NCBI GenBank assembly: GCA_010093485.1
Contig: MU001495.1
Location: 248,001-312,000, forward strand
From: Karstenula rhodostoma CBS 690.94
Lineage: Eukaryota > Ascomycota > Dothideomycetes > Pleosporales > Didymosphaeriaceae
Length of the DNA stretch: 64,000 nucleotides
Direction: 5' to 3'
Made by a program: the position numbers and the translations under genes. Numbering within the stretch: the stretch's first letter is position 1; each line of letters starts with the position of its first letter. A model generated the notes under the pieces. The model worked only from the letters and a program-made list of their open reading frames with translations. It ran no database searches and was not told the DNA's origin. Shown here piece by piece: positions 9,801 through 18,729 of the stretch.

Positions 9801-11113
9801 ATGGCCGATACCCCGCCGTCGCAGGGGGCGCTCGCCCTCGTAGAGACCATCACCCAGCTGGGCGAGGGGCTGAAGAACGGAGAACAGGGCGCCCGCGAGA
9901 GCCTGCTGGGCGCATGCGCGAAGCTCATCGCCGAGCTCAGTCACCCCTCCGAGACCATGCTGCAGCTGCTGTGGGCGCAGCCCGCGCACCTCTCCGTCAT
10001 CCGCATGGGCGTCGAGATCAAGCTCTTCCAGGCCATGCACCACGTCGACGCAGCCGGCCAGACGACCGCTGAGATCGCGTCGAGGACGGACCCCAAGACA
10101 GACCCAGTTCTCGTTGGTGCACTATCCCAGCCAGCTTCGCACAGGTGAAAAGCTAACCAACCGCCAGGACGCATGCTTCGCCATCTCGCCGCCATGAACA
10201 CCGTAAACGAGACCGCGCCCGACACCTTCGCGCCCACCGCCACCTCCAAGTCCTTCGCCGAGCCCGTCTACCAAGACACCATCCTCTACATCATCGACAA
10301 CTTCCAGCCCGCCCTCCAGAAGATGCCCGGCTTCTTCCAGACCCATGGCTTCACCTCACCCGGGTCGCAGACCGACGGCCCCTTCCAGCACGCCTTCAAC
10401 TGCAAGGGCTACCATTACTTCGAGTACTTCCAGAAATTCGACCAGGAGATGGGGCGCCGGTTCGGCAGCATGATGGGCGCATGGAGCAAGGGACGACCGC
10501 GGTGGTTCGAGCCCGACTTCTACCCCGTCAAGGAACAGTTGATCGCGGGCGCGGAGAGCGGCGGTGTATTTCTGGTGGACGTAGGAGGCGGAGTGGGGCA
10601 TGACGTTGAAGGAGTGCGGGAGGCGTTCGGTACCGCGCTGCCGGGTAAGCTCGTTCTGCAGGACAGGCCTGAGGTGGTCGAGCATGCGGAGATAGGCAAC
10701 GGCGCGGAGAAGATGGCTCACGACTTTTTTACTGAGCAGCCGGTCAAAGGTGCCCACGTTCCGCACGTCACTTGGGATTGTACTGACATGATCGCACAGG
10801 CGCACGAGCGTACTACCTGCACTCCATTATCCAGGACTGGAGCGACGACGCAAACACCCAGATACTCAAGGCTATCGTCCCGGCTATGAAGAAAGGCTAC
10901 TCCAGGGTGCTGGTCAACGATTTCGTGGTCCCAAACCAGGGCGCTGCATGGCCGCAGACGGCGCTGGATTGGGAGCTCATGGCGTCGCTTGGAGCAAGAC
11001 ACCGCACCGAAGCCGAACACAAGAAGCTGTATGAAGGCGCGGGTCTGAAAATCACCGGCGTATGGAGGCACCCGCACAGCCTGGACTCGTTGATCGAACT
11101 AGAGCTCGCATGA
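9801..11113 (+). CDS. Fungal O-methyltransferase (COMT-like), catalytic His replaced by Gln
   Basis: Three exons: 9801-10116, 10168-10749, 10800-11113; introns of 51 and 50 nt restore the frame; 403 aa. The N-terminal third is the winged-helix/dimerisation part (LLRHLAAMNTV-type segment across the first splice). The SAM fold has motif I VDVGGGVGHDV near residue 260 and the late segment ARAYYLHSIIQDW. Family members transfer a methyl group from SAM to a phenolic or similar hydroxyl of small molecules. In plant COMT and most fungal relatives the residue before DW is a His acting as general base. Here it is Gln (CAG at 10832-10834), so activity may be altered. The tail VWRHPHSLDSLIELELA is usual for the family. 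It is divergent from the LaeA-like gene across the gap. Confidence 0.9.
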
Positions 11114-11673
11114 TGAATTACGCATTGAACGGCCACATCAACGACTTGACTTTCCACGACATATAGACGCACGCTTGTTGTACATCTGTCGAGCGAATAC
11201 CCGAATGTATCTCACTTGAACATCTGTCCCTCAAAGCCCCCGCATGTTCGACATCGGCTAATCAAAAAGTCGGAGTTGTGTCTTTCACTCTACTGACGAT
11301 GCTGGAAAACTCGCACTGTGTGTAGTGGAAGCGTTCCGTGCATATGCCATTCCTTAGAAGTTGGCTAAACTCAAATTGATATTGGCGTGAAAGATGATGG
11401 CCTGAAGCTCTTGCCCTCTTTCGATCAGTCTGGAACTAGCGATGGAGATGCAGACTTTGGCGGCAAGAGCGACTGGAGCTGCGCCTGAACCGTCAACATC
11501 ACGTTCGAATCTCCAGCGTAATTGCACAACAACTCCATTCGCCGGTTCTCCGCGTTCTCTACATTCCTACGGATCCAACATCAGCGCTCTGAAACCTACG
11601 ACCTATCTTCACCGTATCCTCAGCGAACTTACTCTACCATCCTCGCGAACAGCAAACCGCCCTCGCCACCGCT
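11114..11673. other. Intergenic, presumed promoter of secreted-protein gene
   Basis: 560 bp without a supported gene. The right half (11440-11673) is CT-rich on the plus strand, as is common for fungal leaders. An open frame there has proline/serine-rich composition and no ATG in a good context. Confidence 0.4.
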
Positions 11674-12366
11674 ATGCTCGACCTCCACACCCTCGCCAAC
11701 CTCCTCATCGTCAGCTTCCTCCTCGCACCGCCCACAGCAGCCTCCCCACTCTGGCCCAACACCACAACCCCCGCCGCTCCCCCGACTGCCTGCAGCACCC
11801 CCACCTGCCAAACCTTCTACCCGACCTCCTACAGCATCCTAAACTCGCGCTACCCCACCTGGGACCAGACGCCCCTGCACGGCAACCAAGACTTCTTCAT
11901 GCTGCTGCGCCAACGCGCCGACACGTTCCAGGTCGCGACGCAGGTCCAGTTCTCCTTGCCGGTGGATAACGGAACCGAGAACAGCAGCAGCACGTGTATC
12001 CTGCAATTCCAGCTGCCCTCGAAAGACATGCAGACAGTCCTGGGCCCCGCGCCCGTGGTAAACGTGTACCAGGTCACGCGCGAGGCTGGGGTGCCGGCGA
12101 CGTGGGACACGTATGAACCTGCGAGGAACGCGAGTGTGCTTGTACCAGTGTTTGGGGCGGTGAACGGGAGCGTGGAAGCGCAGCAGAGGATTTGGAATCA
12201 GACCGGGGGACTGATCGATGTGGGCGCCGGGGAGTGCAATGGGACGTTGACGTGGCAGATGGGGATGGCGTTTGAGGGTGGGGACGGGGTGAATTATTGG
12301 GATTTTGTGGGCGTCGAGCCGCCGTTTAGTCCGGTGCAGGGGTTTAGGGTTGTGACGGGGTGTTAG
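11674..12366 (+). CDS. Secreted glycoprotein, possibly But2-like
   Basis: Intronless, 230 aa. Residues 1-23 are a clear signal peptide (hydrophobic run LLIVSFLLAPPTAAS). A Thr/Pro/Cys-rich linker (about residues 25-45) follows, then a beta-rich domain with at least five N-glycosylation sequons and paired Cys (CSTPTC, STC, GEC, final Cys). The pattern of a beta-rich domain with VxFSLP and CxLQFQLP strands resembles the But2 C-terminal domain of secreted fungal proteins, but this is a weak match by eye. Strong GC bias at third positions supports coding. It most likely acts outside the cell or in the wall. Confidence 0.75.
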   Translation: MLDLHTLANLLIVSFLLAPPTAASPLWPNTTTPAAPPTACSTPTCQTFYPTSYSILNSRYPTWDQTPLHGNQDFFMLLRQRADTFQVATQVQFSLPVDNGTENSSSTCILQFQLPSKDMQTVLGPAPVVNVYQVTREAGVPATWDTYEPARNASVLVPVFGAVNGSVEAQQRIWNQTGGLIDVGAGECNGTLTWQMGMAFEGGDGVNYWDFVGVEPPFSPVQGFRVVTGC

Positions 12367-13450
12367 TGGGTGGTTTGAAGGATGGCGGAGTGAGCGTTGG
12401 AAAGTCGGCAGATAATTGAACCTGGGTATCCTTCTACACCAAGAGCGCCCACGGATACTTGAAATTTCTTACCATCGTAGAAGGATGTGGTTGTATTGTC
12501 CATCAGCTGGTTGTGGGAACAAATGCTACGTCGAAACAGTCACATTCGCCGTATCGGCCTGAGCACTGCTAACCCCTCATCCAGGCAGTTCCACAGCCCT
12601 ATCTACCTCCACTCCTCCTCTCCCCTCTTCTTCACTCCTCACAACGCCTGGAACTACCGCGCCGCATCAGTGTATACGCGTTAAACCTCCCCGTCAACCC
12701 CGGAGAAACACATCCATCTCATCCAAGGGGGAGTAGTAGGTGTGGTTAGAGATTGGGATAACTGACCGGTTGCGATTAGAGTGTAGCTATAGTAGCGTTA
12801 TCGGTACGGTAATCTGAGCCCCCTCAACCCCAGAGAAATATATCTATCTTATTTAAAGGGAAGTAGTAGGTGTGGTTTAGAGATTGGGATAACTGACCGA
12901 TTGCGATTAGAATGTAGCTATATCATTTCACAGGTATTATTTTGTGATTCTGTTCAACTAGGATTATTTCAAACTATTAGCTAGGGGGGACACGTTTTTG
13001 TGGTCATTTTTGTACTCCCCTCGGTAAATCCCATCTTTTTGTTATTATTTCCCTCCGTATAATTATCTCTGTACTCTATATACTCGATAACTCTATCTTT
13101 TTTTTATTATTTCTCTCCAGATAGCAGCTTTCTTGGTACGGTAATCTGAGATAATAGTGGTGGAGCACGGTTGGGTCCTTCTCGTCTGAGGTATGACATG
13201 TTTCGGCTCACGATACTTAAGTTGCCTTCTTCTTATCTGATGAGGCGGCTGAAATTCTTTCCGTGCCTATTTTGCTTGTAAGCCGCGTATGCAGTGTTTC
13301 AAAACAACTCTCAATGTCACGCTGGGAGTACTGTAAAGTGATGTTGGGAGTGACTCTCAACGCCATGCTGGTGGTATAAGAAGGCGCTGGCTCTTTGTGG
13401 TACATGGGCCGGGCTGAGAAAGAGTCAAAGGTTGGGGGAGTACAAGGGAT
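12367..13450. other. Repeat-bearing, RIP-like intergenic region
   Basis: No gene supported. It contains a degenerate direct duplication (12686-12922, listed separately) and AT-rich stretches with reiterated blocks, such as GGTACGGTAATCTGAG near 12801-12816 and 13136-13151, and TTATTATTTC(C/T)CTCC near 13040 and 13105. Confidence 0.5.
12686..12922. repeat. Degenerate tandem duplication with CpA-to-TpA changes
   Basis: Copy 1 spans about 12686-12790 and copy 2 about 12817-12922. They agree over nearly their full length, for example GAGATTGGGATAACTGACCG in both. The differences are nearly all transitions: ACATCCATCTCATCC in copy 1 is ATATCTATCTTATTT in copy 2. The C changes are mostly in CpA context, the signature of fungal RIP. 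Confidence 0.8.
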
Positions 13451-13480
13451 TGACTCACTACGGTGGAGGGGTATATAATA
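13451..13480 (+). promoter_or_regulatory. TGACTCA element plus TATA box
   Basis: TGACTCACTACGG at 13451-13463 is followed 8 bp later by GTATATAATA (13471-13480). The same arrangement (TGACTCACTATGG then GATATAAAAC) occurs at 15664-15692. The leader that follows (13530-13566) also matches the leader at 15743-15780, so these two promoters descend from one duplication. Confidence 0.6.
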
Positions 13481-13672
13481 GTGCATGTTCGTTGCGGAGG
13501 GTGGTCTTGCTTGTATAGCTTCTGGGACAGTATCCAAGTCTTATTTATTGAAACCTTTTTGCCGGTGCTGTTGAAGATAGTATTTTTTTGAGAGGATTAT
13601 TCGGCGAGGTCGTTTTTTTACATCACACATTTCCGGAGTCTTAGTACGGCGTACACGATTTCGACAGAAGAT

Positions 13673-14497
13673 ATGTCCGAGATCGCTACCGATAATCTCG
13701 CGGAACTTGTCTATTTAACGATAAAGGACCTCCTATTCGACTTCTGTTCCAAAGAAACGCACCAATCAATAAACCTTAGACGCGGAGCGAACAACACTGT
13801 GATTCTCCATGCTTCCCACAGATGCTTCGATGTGGGACATTCTCGATTGGCATATATCTTGCTCAGACGCTACGACAATAGTGCACACCAAGTCACCCTT
13901 CCAGGGGAGGATCCAGAAAGTATCAAAGATGCACTTCAGCCCGATGTGGATTCGTTGAGAGCAGTTCGTCAGCAGTTTTGGGATGGCACTGGGATTTCAT
14001 CGAACCGGCATTGGCTCAGGCCCGGCGAGAATTTCCCGGCAAGCGGACTTCCCAGCGACACACCCCGCGCGCACTTTATCTATTCGAGCCCGCGGCGTAT
14101 CGACTTCGACTATTTCGGTAAGCGACCCGACCATCATACGGACATCAGAGCGGTATACAACATAGAATTTTGGCCGGACGCTTCAGGCGATTTTGACTGG
14201 GTTCACAGGCCTGACGAAAATGGGGTTTTAGGTCGCATTCAAGCGCGAGAGTACGTGCCTCGTGCGCTGGTTCTCCATCCTCCGACCAGTGGGCCCTTCG
14301 ACGAGATTGCACAAAGAGGTAGCACCAACGTTACAAACGGGGGTGAAGCTAGTGGTCCCAACGGAACCTCCGCTGGTGGTGTGGACGGGAACAACATCGA
14401 TGGAAATGGAATGTCTAATGACAATGGTGATGGGCGCACGGACGGCCGCTCTAACGGTAATCCCTACGGAGTGAATGGACGTGATCCCATCGATTGA
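13673..14497 (+). CDS. Paralogue-family protein 3, unknown function (274 aa)
   Basis: Intronless, ATG at 13673. The layout matches the family: an N-terminal helix (LAELVYLTIKDLLFDF), a strand pair around residues 62-80 (LAYILLRRYDNSAHQVTLPG, where others have VTIWGT), a helix near 85-105 with a conserved Trp, then the late strand segment ending FDWV. The last ~60 residues are a Gly/Asn/Asp-rich low-complexity tail rich in NG and DG pairs. It is soluble, with no targeting signal. Sequence identity to the other paralogues is low, so membership rests on the shared order of elements plus the duplicated promoter it shares with the 15893 gene. Function unknown. Confidence 0.7.
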   Translation: MSEIATDNLAELVYLTIKDLLFDFCSKETHQSINLRRGANNTVILHASHRCFDVGHSRLAYILLRRYDNSAHQVTLPGEDPESIKDALQPDVDSLRAVRQQFWDGTGISSNRHWLRPGENFPASGLPSDTPRAHFIYSSPRRIDFDYFGKRPDHHTDIRAVYNIEFWPDASGDFDWVHRPDENGVLGRIQAREYVPRALVLHPPTSGPFDEIAQRGSTNVTNGGEASGPNGTSAGGVDGNNIDGNGMSNDNGDGRTDGRSNGNPYGVNGRDPID

Positions 14498-15663
14498 TAT
14501 CAGATCGTCGATCGATACTATCCTGTCGTGGTGGTTGGGCACTGTGTTTGTTGGATTGTCTTTTGTCAGCAACGACTGACTGGCGAATATATGTAGCCCA
14601 TTCAACTGGGTGTTGCACTGCGATCCATTATCTCATTTGGGTAGCGCTTACCAACTACTCGCTCCCTATGTAGACTAAATCTTGTTTTAGCTCCTACTTA
14701 CCTGTCTCTCGTTTGCCTCTGTTTCACTGATGTAGTGTTTTTATGGGCTCTTCGGGTATAGGGATGGGTGGGGCTGGAAAGATAAAGTGTATGAATAGAA
14801 AGTTCGTAATAATAAATTTTTGTTTCGGGTTATGTTTCAGCGTGACATGTGGGGATCCTAGAGTTGTAGAAGATAGTAGGGAGGCGCCTGTAAGGAGGAG
14901 GGAGTATTATGGTAATTAGTAGGGTAAATCATATATAACTATACCTTTAGGATTATTATTACCTTAACTATCTTGATACTTAACTACTATAGAATAAGAT
15001 AAATCTAAGGGCTAATAGAGCGAGATAAGTCACAGACGTAGTATATAAATTAAGGAGGGAGGTGCTACAGTCTCTCGCTTATTATGATTAACGCTACAAT
15101 CCTATATGTTTCAGCGTGGTACGATCTGAAGAGATATACACACGTGGTAAGATAAGGAAATGGCTCTCTCATACTTGACTTGGAGTATTGATGGGATTGG
15201 ATGATGGATTAGGCTGGCAGCCTAAAGTGATTTCATGTGGCCTAGATATATGTGGTTACAGTTACGGTATTGATACTAAGGATAATAACACGTAAGAGGC
15301 GTTGCGAATGAAATTGGAATATCTTCAGATGAAAGTAACAAGGTCGTGATACATCCCCCTAAACACACAATAACCCGATGAGAGCCAGGAGAGTTCTTTA
15401 TGTTTCACTTTCATCCCATGTATGATCAACCTTTAGCTTATATAGGTCCAGCTGTCTTCCGCTTGTTTGGTGTTTGTGGTCATATGATTGCACCATGTGT
15501 CGCGCCTCTGAGCTTGCTTTATAGACTGGGCATAAGTCACGATGCCACTCGGTGATTAGTAGAAGATACTCAAACTTGATCTCACATTGTGAGTAATAAA
15601 GGATGATGACTCTTTTGGTGGTCTGTGTCCAGATCCAGACACAGTCAAAGAGGTTCTGGGAGT
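14498..15663. other. AT-rich insert and promoter region
   Basis: No gene supported. The stretch 14832-15118 is AT-rich and bounded by a perfect 13-bp direct repeat (listed separately). The remainder leads into the promoter at 15664. Confidence 0.45.
14832..15118. repeat. Insert bounded by 13-bp direct repeats
   Basis: ATGTTTCAGCGTG occurs at 14832-14844 and again at 15106-15118. The ~260 bp between are AT-rich, without coding capacity and full of TA dinucleotides. This could be a RIP-degraded non-autonomous element with a target duplication, although 13 bp is long for most fungal element classes. It could also be a simple segmental duplication. Confidence 0.45.
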
Positions 15664-15692
15664 TGACTCACTATGGCGTAGGGATATAAAAC
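15664..15692 (+). promoter_or_regulatory. TGACTCA element plus TATA box
   Basis: TGACTCACTATGG at 15664-15676 with GATATAAAAC at 15683-15692, about 230 bp before the chosen ATG at 15893. Spacing and flanking bases match the promoter at 13451. The shared leader motif follows at 15743-15780. Confidence 0.6.
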
Positions 15693-15892
15693 AATAGAAG
15701 ATCTTCGCCTAGCATACTTCCCTTTGTTTCTTCATACATTAAGTATTCAAGCCTTATCTATTGAGCTTTCCTGTCGGTATCGATCACCATCCTGAGTACC
15801 ACTATATCTTGACGTCAGCGGCCCCTTTGCAAGCGACACAAACACCTACCCAACAGCCTACATCTTACAGGATTCGCAATAGATTCTACACG

Positions 15893-16528
15893 ATGTCTGT
15901 GGATGTCCAAAATCATAAACCTATTCACGAATTTTTCAACAAGCAGTTACTGGACGCGAAATTCGGAGCCACGCTCTTGGATGTTGTGCGCGAATATCAG
16001 CCCAAGATCGAGGTGGATGCGGGCTCCAAACGCGACTGGATTGAGGAAAAGTTCAAAATCAATGATCCACTCGAGAGAAGCTTAAAGAAGACCTATCCCG
16101 ACAGGGAATTCGCCGCCATCGCGAAAATATCCATCAGCAACAACACCACGAATAAAGTCACCATCTGGGGGACCGGCAGTGCTCTCCCACAAGCCGAGCT
16201 TGAAACACATCTCAAAAAGAATCGAGATGCTCTTCAGGTAGCAATAAACAGTTGGCTACACAATAACCATAAATTGGAAGATGGCAAATACCTAAGTAAT
16301 GACCCTGGGTGGAAACACTATGTCATCGAGACGCCTGTCACTCTCCAAACGGCTCCTCCAGGTCCTTCAGAGACGAGGATCACTGCGAATTTTAGTTTCG
16401 ATATTCCAGATTTATACGTTACTGCGTTGCTGGAAAGACCTAAGCATAATCCTGACCTGAAGAAGGATACCGTCTCGGGAATATCGGACTTCCCGCCCCC
16501 GCAGGGTGAGGACGAGAACTCAGGTTGA
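15893..16528 (+). CDS. Paralogue-family protein 4, unknown function (211 aa)
   Basis: ATG at 15893 is chosen; the open frame upstream (to 15761) has no ATG and overlaps the conserved leader. Family features are an N-terminal helix (LLDVVREYQPK), then FAAIAKISISNNTTNKVTIW followed by GTG around residues 80-100, a helix with conserved Trp (LQVAINSWL), LEDGKY, and the late strands HYVIETPVTLQ and ANFSFDIPDLYV. The tail is charged and Pro-rich. It is soluble and intronless. The NNTTNKVTIWGTG core is very close to the FEVTIWGT of paralogues 1 and 2, so this membership is firm. Function unknown. Confidence 0.8.
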   Translation: MSVDVQNHKPIHEFFNKQLLDAKFGATLLDVVREYQPKIEVDAGSKRDWIEEKFKINDPLERSLKKTYPDREFAAIAKISISNNTTNKVTIWGTGSALPQAELETHLKKNRDALQVAINSWLHNNHKLEDGKYLSNDPGWKHYVIETPVTLQTAPPGPSETRITANFSFDIPDLYVTALLERPKHNPDLKKDTVSGISDFPPPQGEDENSG

Positions 16529-17273
16529 GATGAAGGATATGGTGTACGTGATGCGTCGGATGGCGAATTTTCATTAATTAGTAGCGAGTATGTAGATATA
16601 TAGATACTCCAGCACTTACTCTACTTTATGTAAACTTATATACTATGATCCTAGTATCTTTACCACTTATTGCTTTCCTTAGAAATTTACATCATCCACT
16701 TCGTCATTTCTCTTTCCCCTTTCATTGCATCCCAATTTTCCTTCTGCCACTCTTTTAGTCTCGTTGCCACTTGATCTCAATCATGACTCAACTACTTCTC
16801 AGGACCATTACAGCAGTTACTTCTAGTCACAACCTTGATTTCCATAGTTTTTGAAAGTCTGACTTTGACTACTGCTTCCTTGGATAATGGGATTTGTGAG
16901 CGAGTGATGTGGAAACCATGTGTGTATCGGGTGTCTTAGAATGTTTATGATTCACGGGGTGTTTAGGTGAGACGCAGTGCGAGGTTCTGAACAGTGCACC
17001 AGGGAAGCGTCTCGCCTTCATCTTGAGGCGATAATATTCATTTGTCAGTCCACACTAGGTTGTCTGAACCCTTTCATGAATCTTAACATTCAAATAATAT
17101 GGAGTTTGCCCCTGGATTATAGCACGCTCACGCGAACAAGTAGCAATCTATATCAAGCGCTCTGTAGCCGTATAACTCAACTCTACTTCGCTGCGCGACC
17201 GTATCATCAACTTCAACCTCCGAGTAGTTCCTCAGCTTGATAGCCAGACGAAGCTACAAGCACAGCGTTCGAA
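16529..17273. other. Intergenic region between paralogues 4 and 5
   Basis: About 745 bp, AT-rich near 16560-16700, CT-rich near 16680-16800. No gene supported. Unlike the four other family promoters, I find no TGACTCA upstream of the 17274 gene. Confidence 0.4.
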
Positions 17274-18026
17274 ATGGCAGCATCTTACAGAGTCTCGGAG
17301 CAAGAACTACCTGACAATGAAGTTTCACATCAATGGAGTTCAGACGAAGAAATGCCAGACCAAGCTATGTCAGACCAAACACTCTCACCCAAAGCAATCT
17401 CGGACCGCGCACTCTCAGACTTAGCACTTTCAGACTTGGCGCTTTCAGACCACACAGTGCCGGACCAGGAGATGCCAGACCAGGGTCCCTCAGCGGATAT
17501 TTTCTGGGGCGCAATCATCAGTCTCTTGAACGAGCTGCAAGTAAAAGGCCCAGGTCGCATCGACGAGGGTCTCTACCCAACACTATCCTACCTCCAGCCA
17601 GGCGCACACGAGACACTCTTCTTCAGCCACAAGACTGTCCGCAATCTACTGATAGCGAAAATCTTTTTCCGTTACGAAAATAATGAAAAGTTTCCCATCG
17701 CACTTTATTGCAGGAATGTGGACGGTGATGAAAAGTACAAGTCAAAAGAACGGTCCAGGTCGAAAGACCTTTTCAAGGCAAATATAGAGACGCTGAAAGC
17801 GGCTGCGGCAGAAGCTATTCCTGAGAGTCCAAATCTGATACCTGGTATGCCTGAGACTCCCGACGATACTGAATGGTCACATATGCTTGCTGAAAGAGAT
17901 ATCGAGCTGAGCCACGAGACATTTGGTATCCTCGGAGAAGACGCTCCGCGTTTGCCTGGCTTTAAAGTCACGGCAGTGTTTAGAATTGATACCAATAGAC
18001 GTTTGGTAGTTGAAAGAGCGTATTGA
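17274..18026 (+). CDS. Paralogue-family protein 5 with N-terminal pentapeptide repeat (250 aa)
   Basis: Intronless, ATG at 17274. Residues 27-71 are nine tandem 5-residue units of the form [MLIV]-[PS]-D-x-x (for example MSDQT, LSDLA, MPDQG), encoded by a 15-bp minisatellite at 17352-17486. The rest follows the family plan: helix IFWGAIISLLNELQ, strand pair LLIAKIFFRYENNEKFPIAL, a helix near 160-180 and late strands ending FRIDTNRRLVV. The signature VTIWGT is not kept, so it is the most divergent member with paralogue 3. It is soluble, without targeting signal. The repeat gives an acidic, probably extended N-terminus. Function unknown. Confidence 0.7.
   Translation: MAASYRVSEQELPDNEVSHQWSSDEEMPDQAMSDQTLSPKAISDRALSDLALSDLALSDHTVPDQEMPDQGPSADIFWGAIISLLNELQVKGPGRIDEGLYPTLSYLQPGAHETLFFSHKTVRNLLIAKIFFRYENNEKFPIALYCRNVDGDEKYKSKERSRSKDLFKANIETLKAAAAEAIPESPNLIPGMPETPDDTEWSHMLAERDIELSHETFGILGEDAPRLPGFKVTAVFRIDTNRRLVVERAY
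17352..17486 (+). repeat. In-frame 15-bp coding minisatellite (9 units)
   Basis: Nine 15-bp units inside the 17274 gene, consensus ATGTCAGACCAAGCA with third-position and codon-1 variation. Unit length is a multiple of three, so copy-number change keeps the frame, as in variable surface or effector repeats of fungi. Confidence 0.9.
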
Positions 18027-18081
18027 TATAGAGTGTCTCAATACAGAGGTCCCTTGGATCTGTTCTGTTCCATGGTGGTTG

Positions 18082-18214
18082 AGTGTTGAGATGGTTGAGG
18101 CGACGATAATCCCAGAGCCACGGTCACACGTGACTCACCCCACCGATCACCCCAACACTCCCTCCTCCTCGCGGGCGCCTACGGGCACCCACGGGCGCCT
18201 CCCTATTGTCTTCC
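18082..18214. repeat. Dispersed repeat, copy A
   Basis: About 110-130 bp starting AGTGTTGAGATGGTTGAGGC and running through TGACTCACCCCACCGATCA and a CTCGCGGGCG block. It is about 85-90% identical by eye to 32541-32662, in the same orientation. No coding role is seen. It may be a small mobile-element fragment. Confidence 0.7.
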
Positions 18215-18540
18215 ACGACTCCGGGATCCCCACATGACCATGGCTACATCCAACTTGAATTTTGCACAGGTGAAACTGTGCCGTGTATCTACGCCGCATA
18301 TCTCCGGGGCTGTGAACGTGTCCGACGTCGGACAAAGCCCTGTAATCAGAGGAACCGAGCAGTTTCTGAGACATAGCTATGAAACATGATGCCGTTGTGA
18401 ATTTTAAGATGCTGGCTCTCGCAAGAGACCATGAGCCCAAGGTTCACCTTCACCGTCCGGACAACATACTGATCACAAAGCCCACTGAGCGATACACCTC
18501 CGAAGTGCGTACGCTCCAGAGGTGTGAATATCAATTCACG
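18215..18540. other. Intergenic, presumed promoter of the ADP-ribosyltransferase-like gene
   Basis: No gene is supported. A minus-strand frame here lacks an ATG-started, domain-like product. A strong TATA-like run begins at 18541. Confidence 0.35.
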
Positions 18541-18560
18541 GCTATATAAAGCTATAAAGA
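18541..18560 (+). promoter_or_regulatory. TATA-like run upstream of the enterotoxin-A-like gene
   Basis: GCTATATAAAGCTATAAAG at about 18541-18559, a double TATA-like sequence 170-190 bp before the disrupted start of the following frame. A TGACTCA heptamer also occurs further downstream at 18664-18670. Confidence 0.45.
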
Positions 18561-18729
18561 TCGCTTACTGTCTGTCCGTCTTTGAGTACATTCTAAGCTC
18601 CATATAAGCTGGACTTTTGGTCCTCACTTTCTTTTGATCACATTACACTCGTTCACAGTACGGTGACTCAGTTAGACGTCAAACACCTATTACTCTCTCC
18701 TTATTCCGGTTGAATCGGGCGTTGGCGTT

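Noticed and set aside
13217..13537. 106-codon minus-strand frame
   Set aside because: Opens with TTG and overlaps the promoter shared with the 15893 gene, so the conservation is regulatory.
15761..15892. N-terminal extension of paralogue 4 (44 codons)
   Set aside because: Opens only with TTG and overlaps the leader block conserved at 13530; ATG 15893 fits the family.
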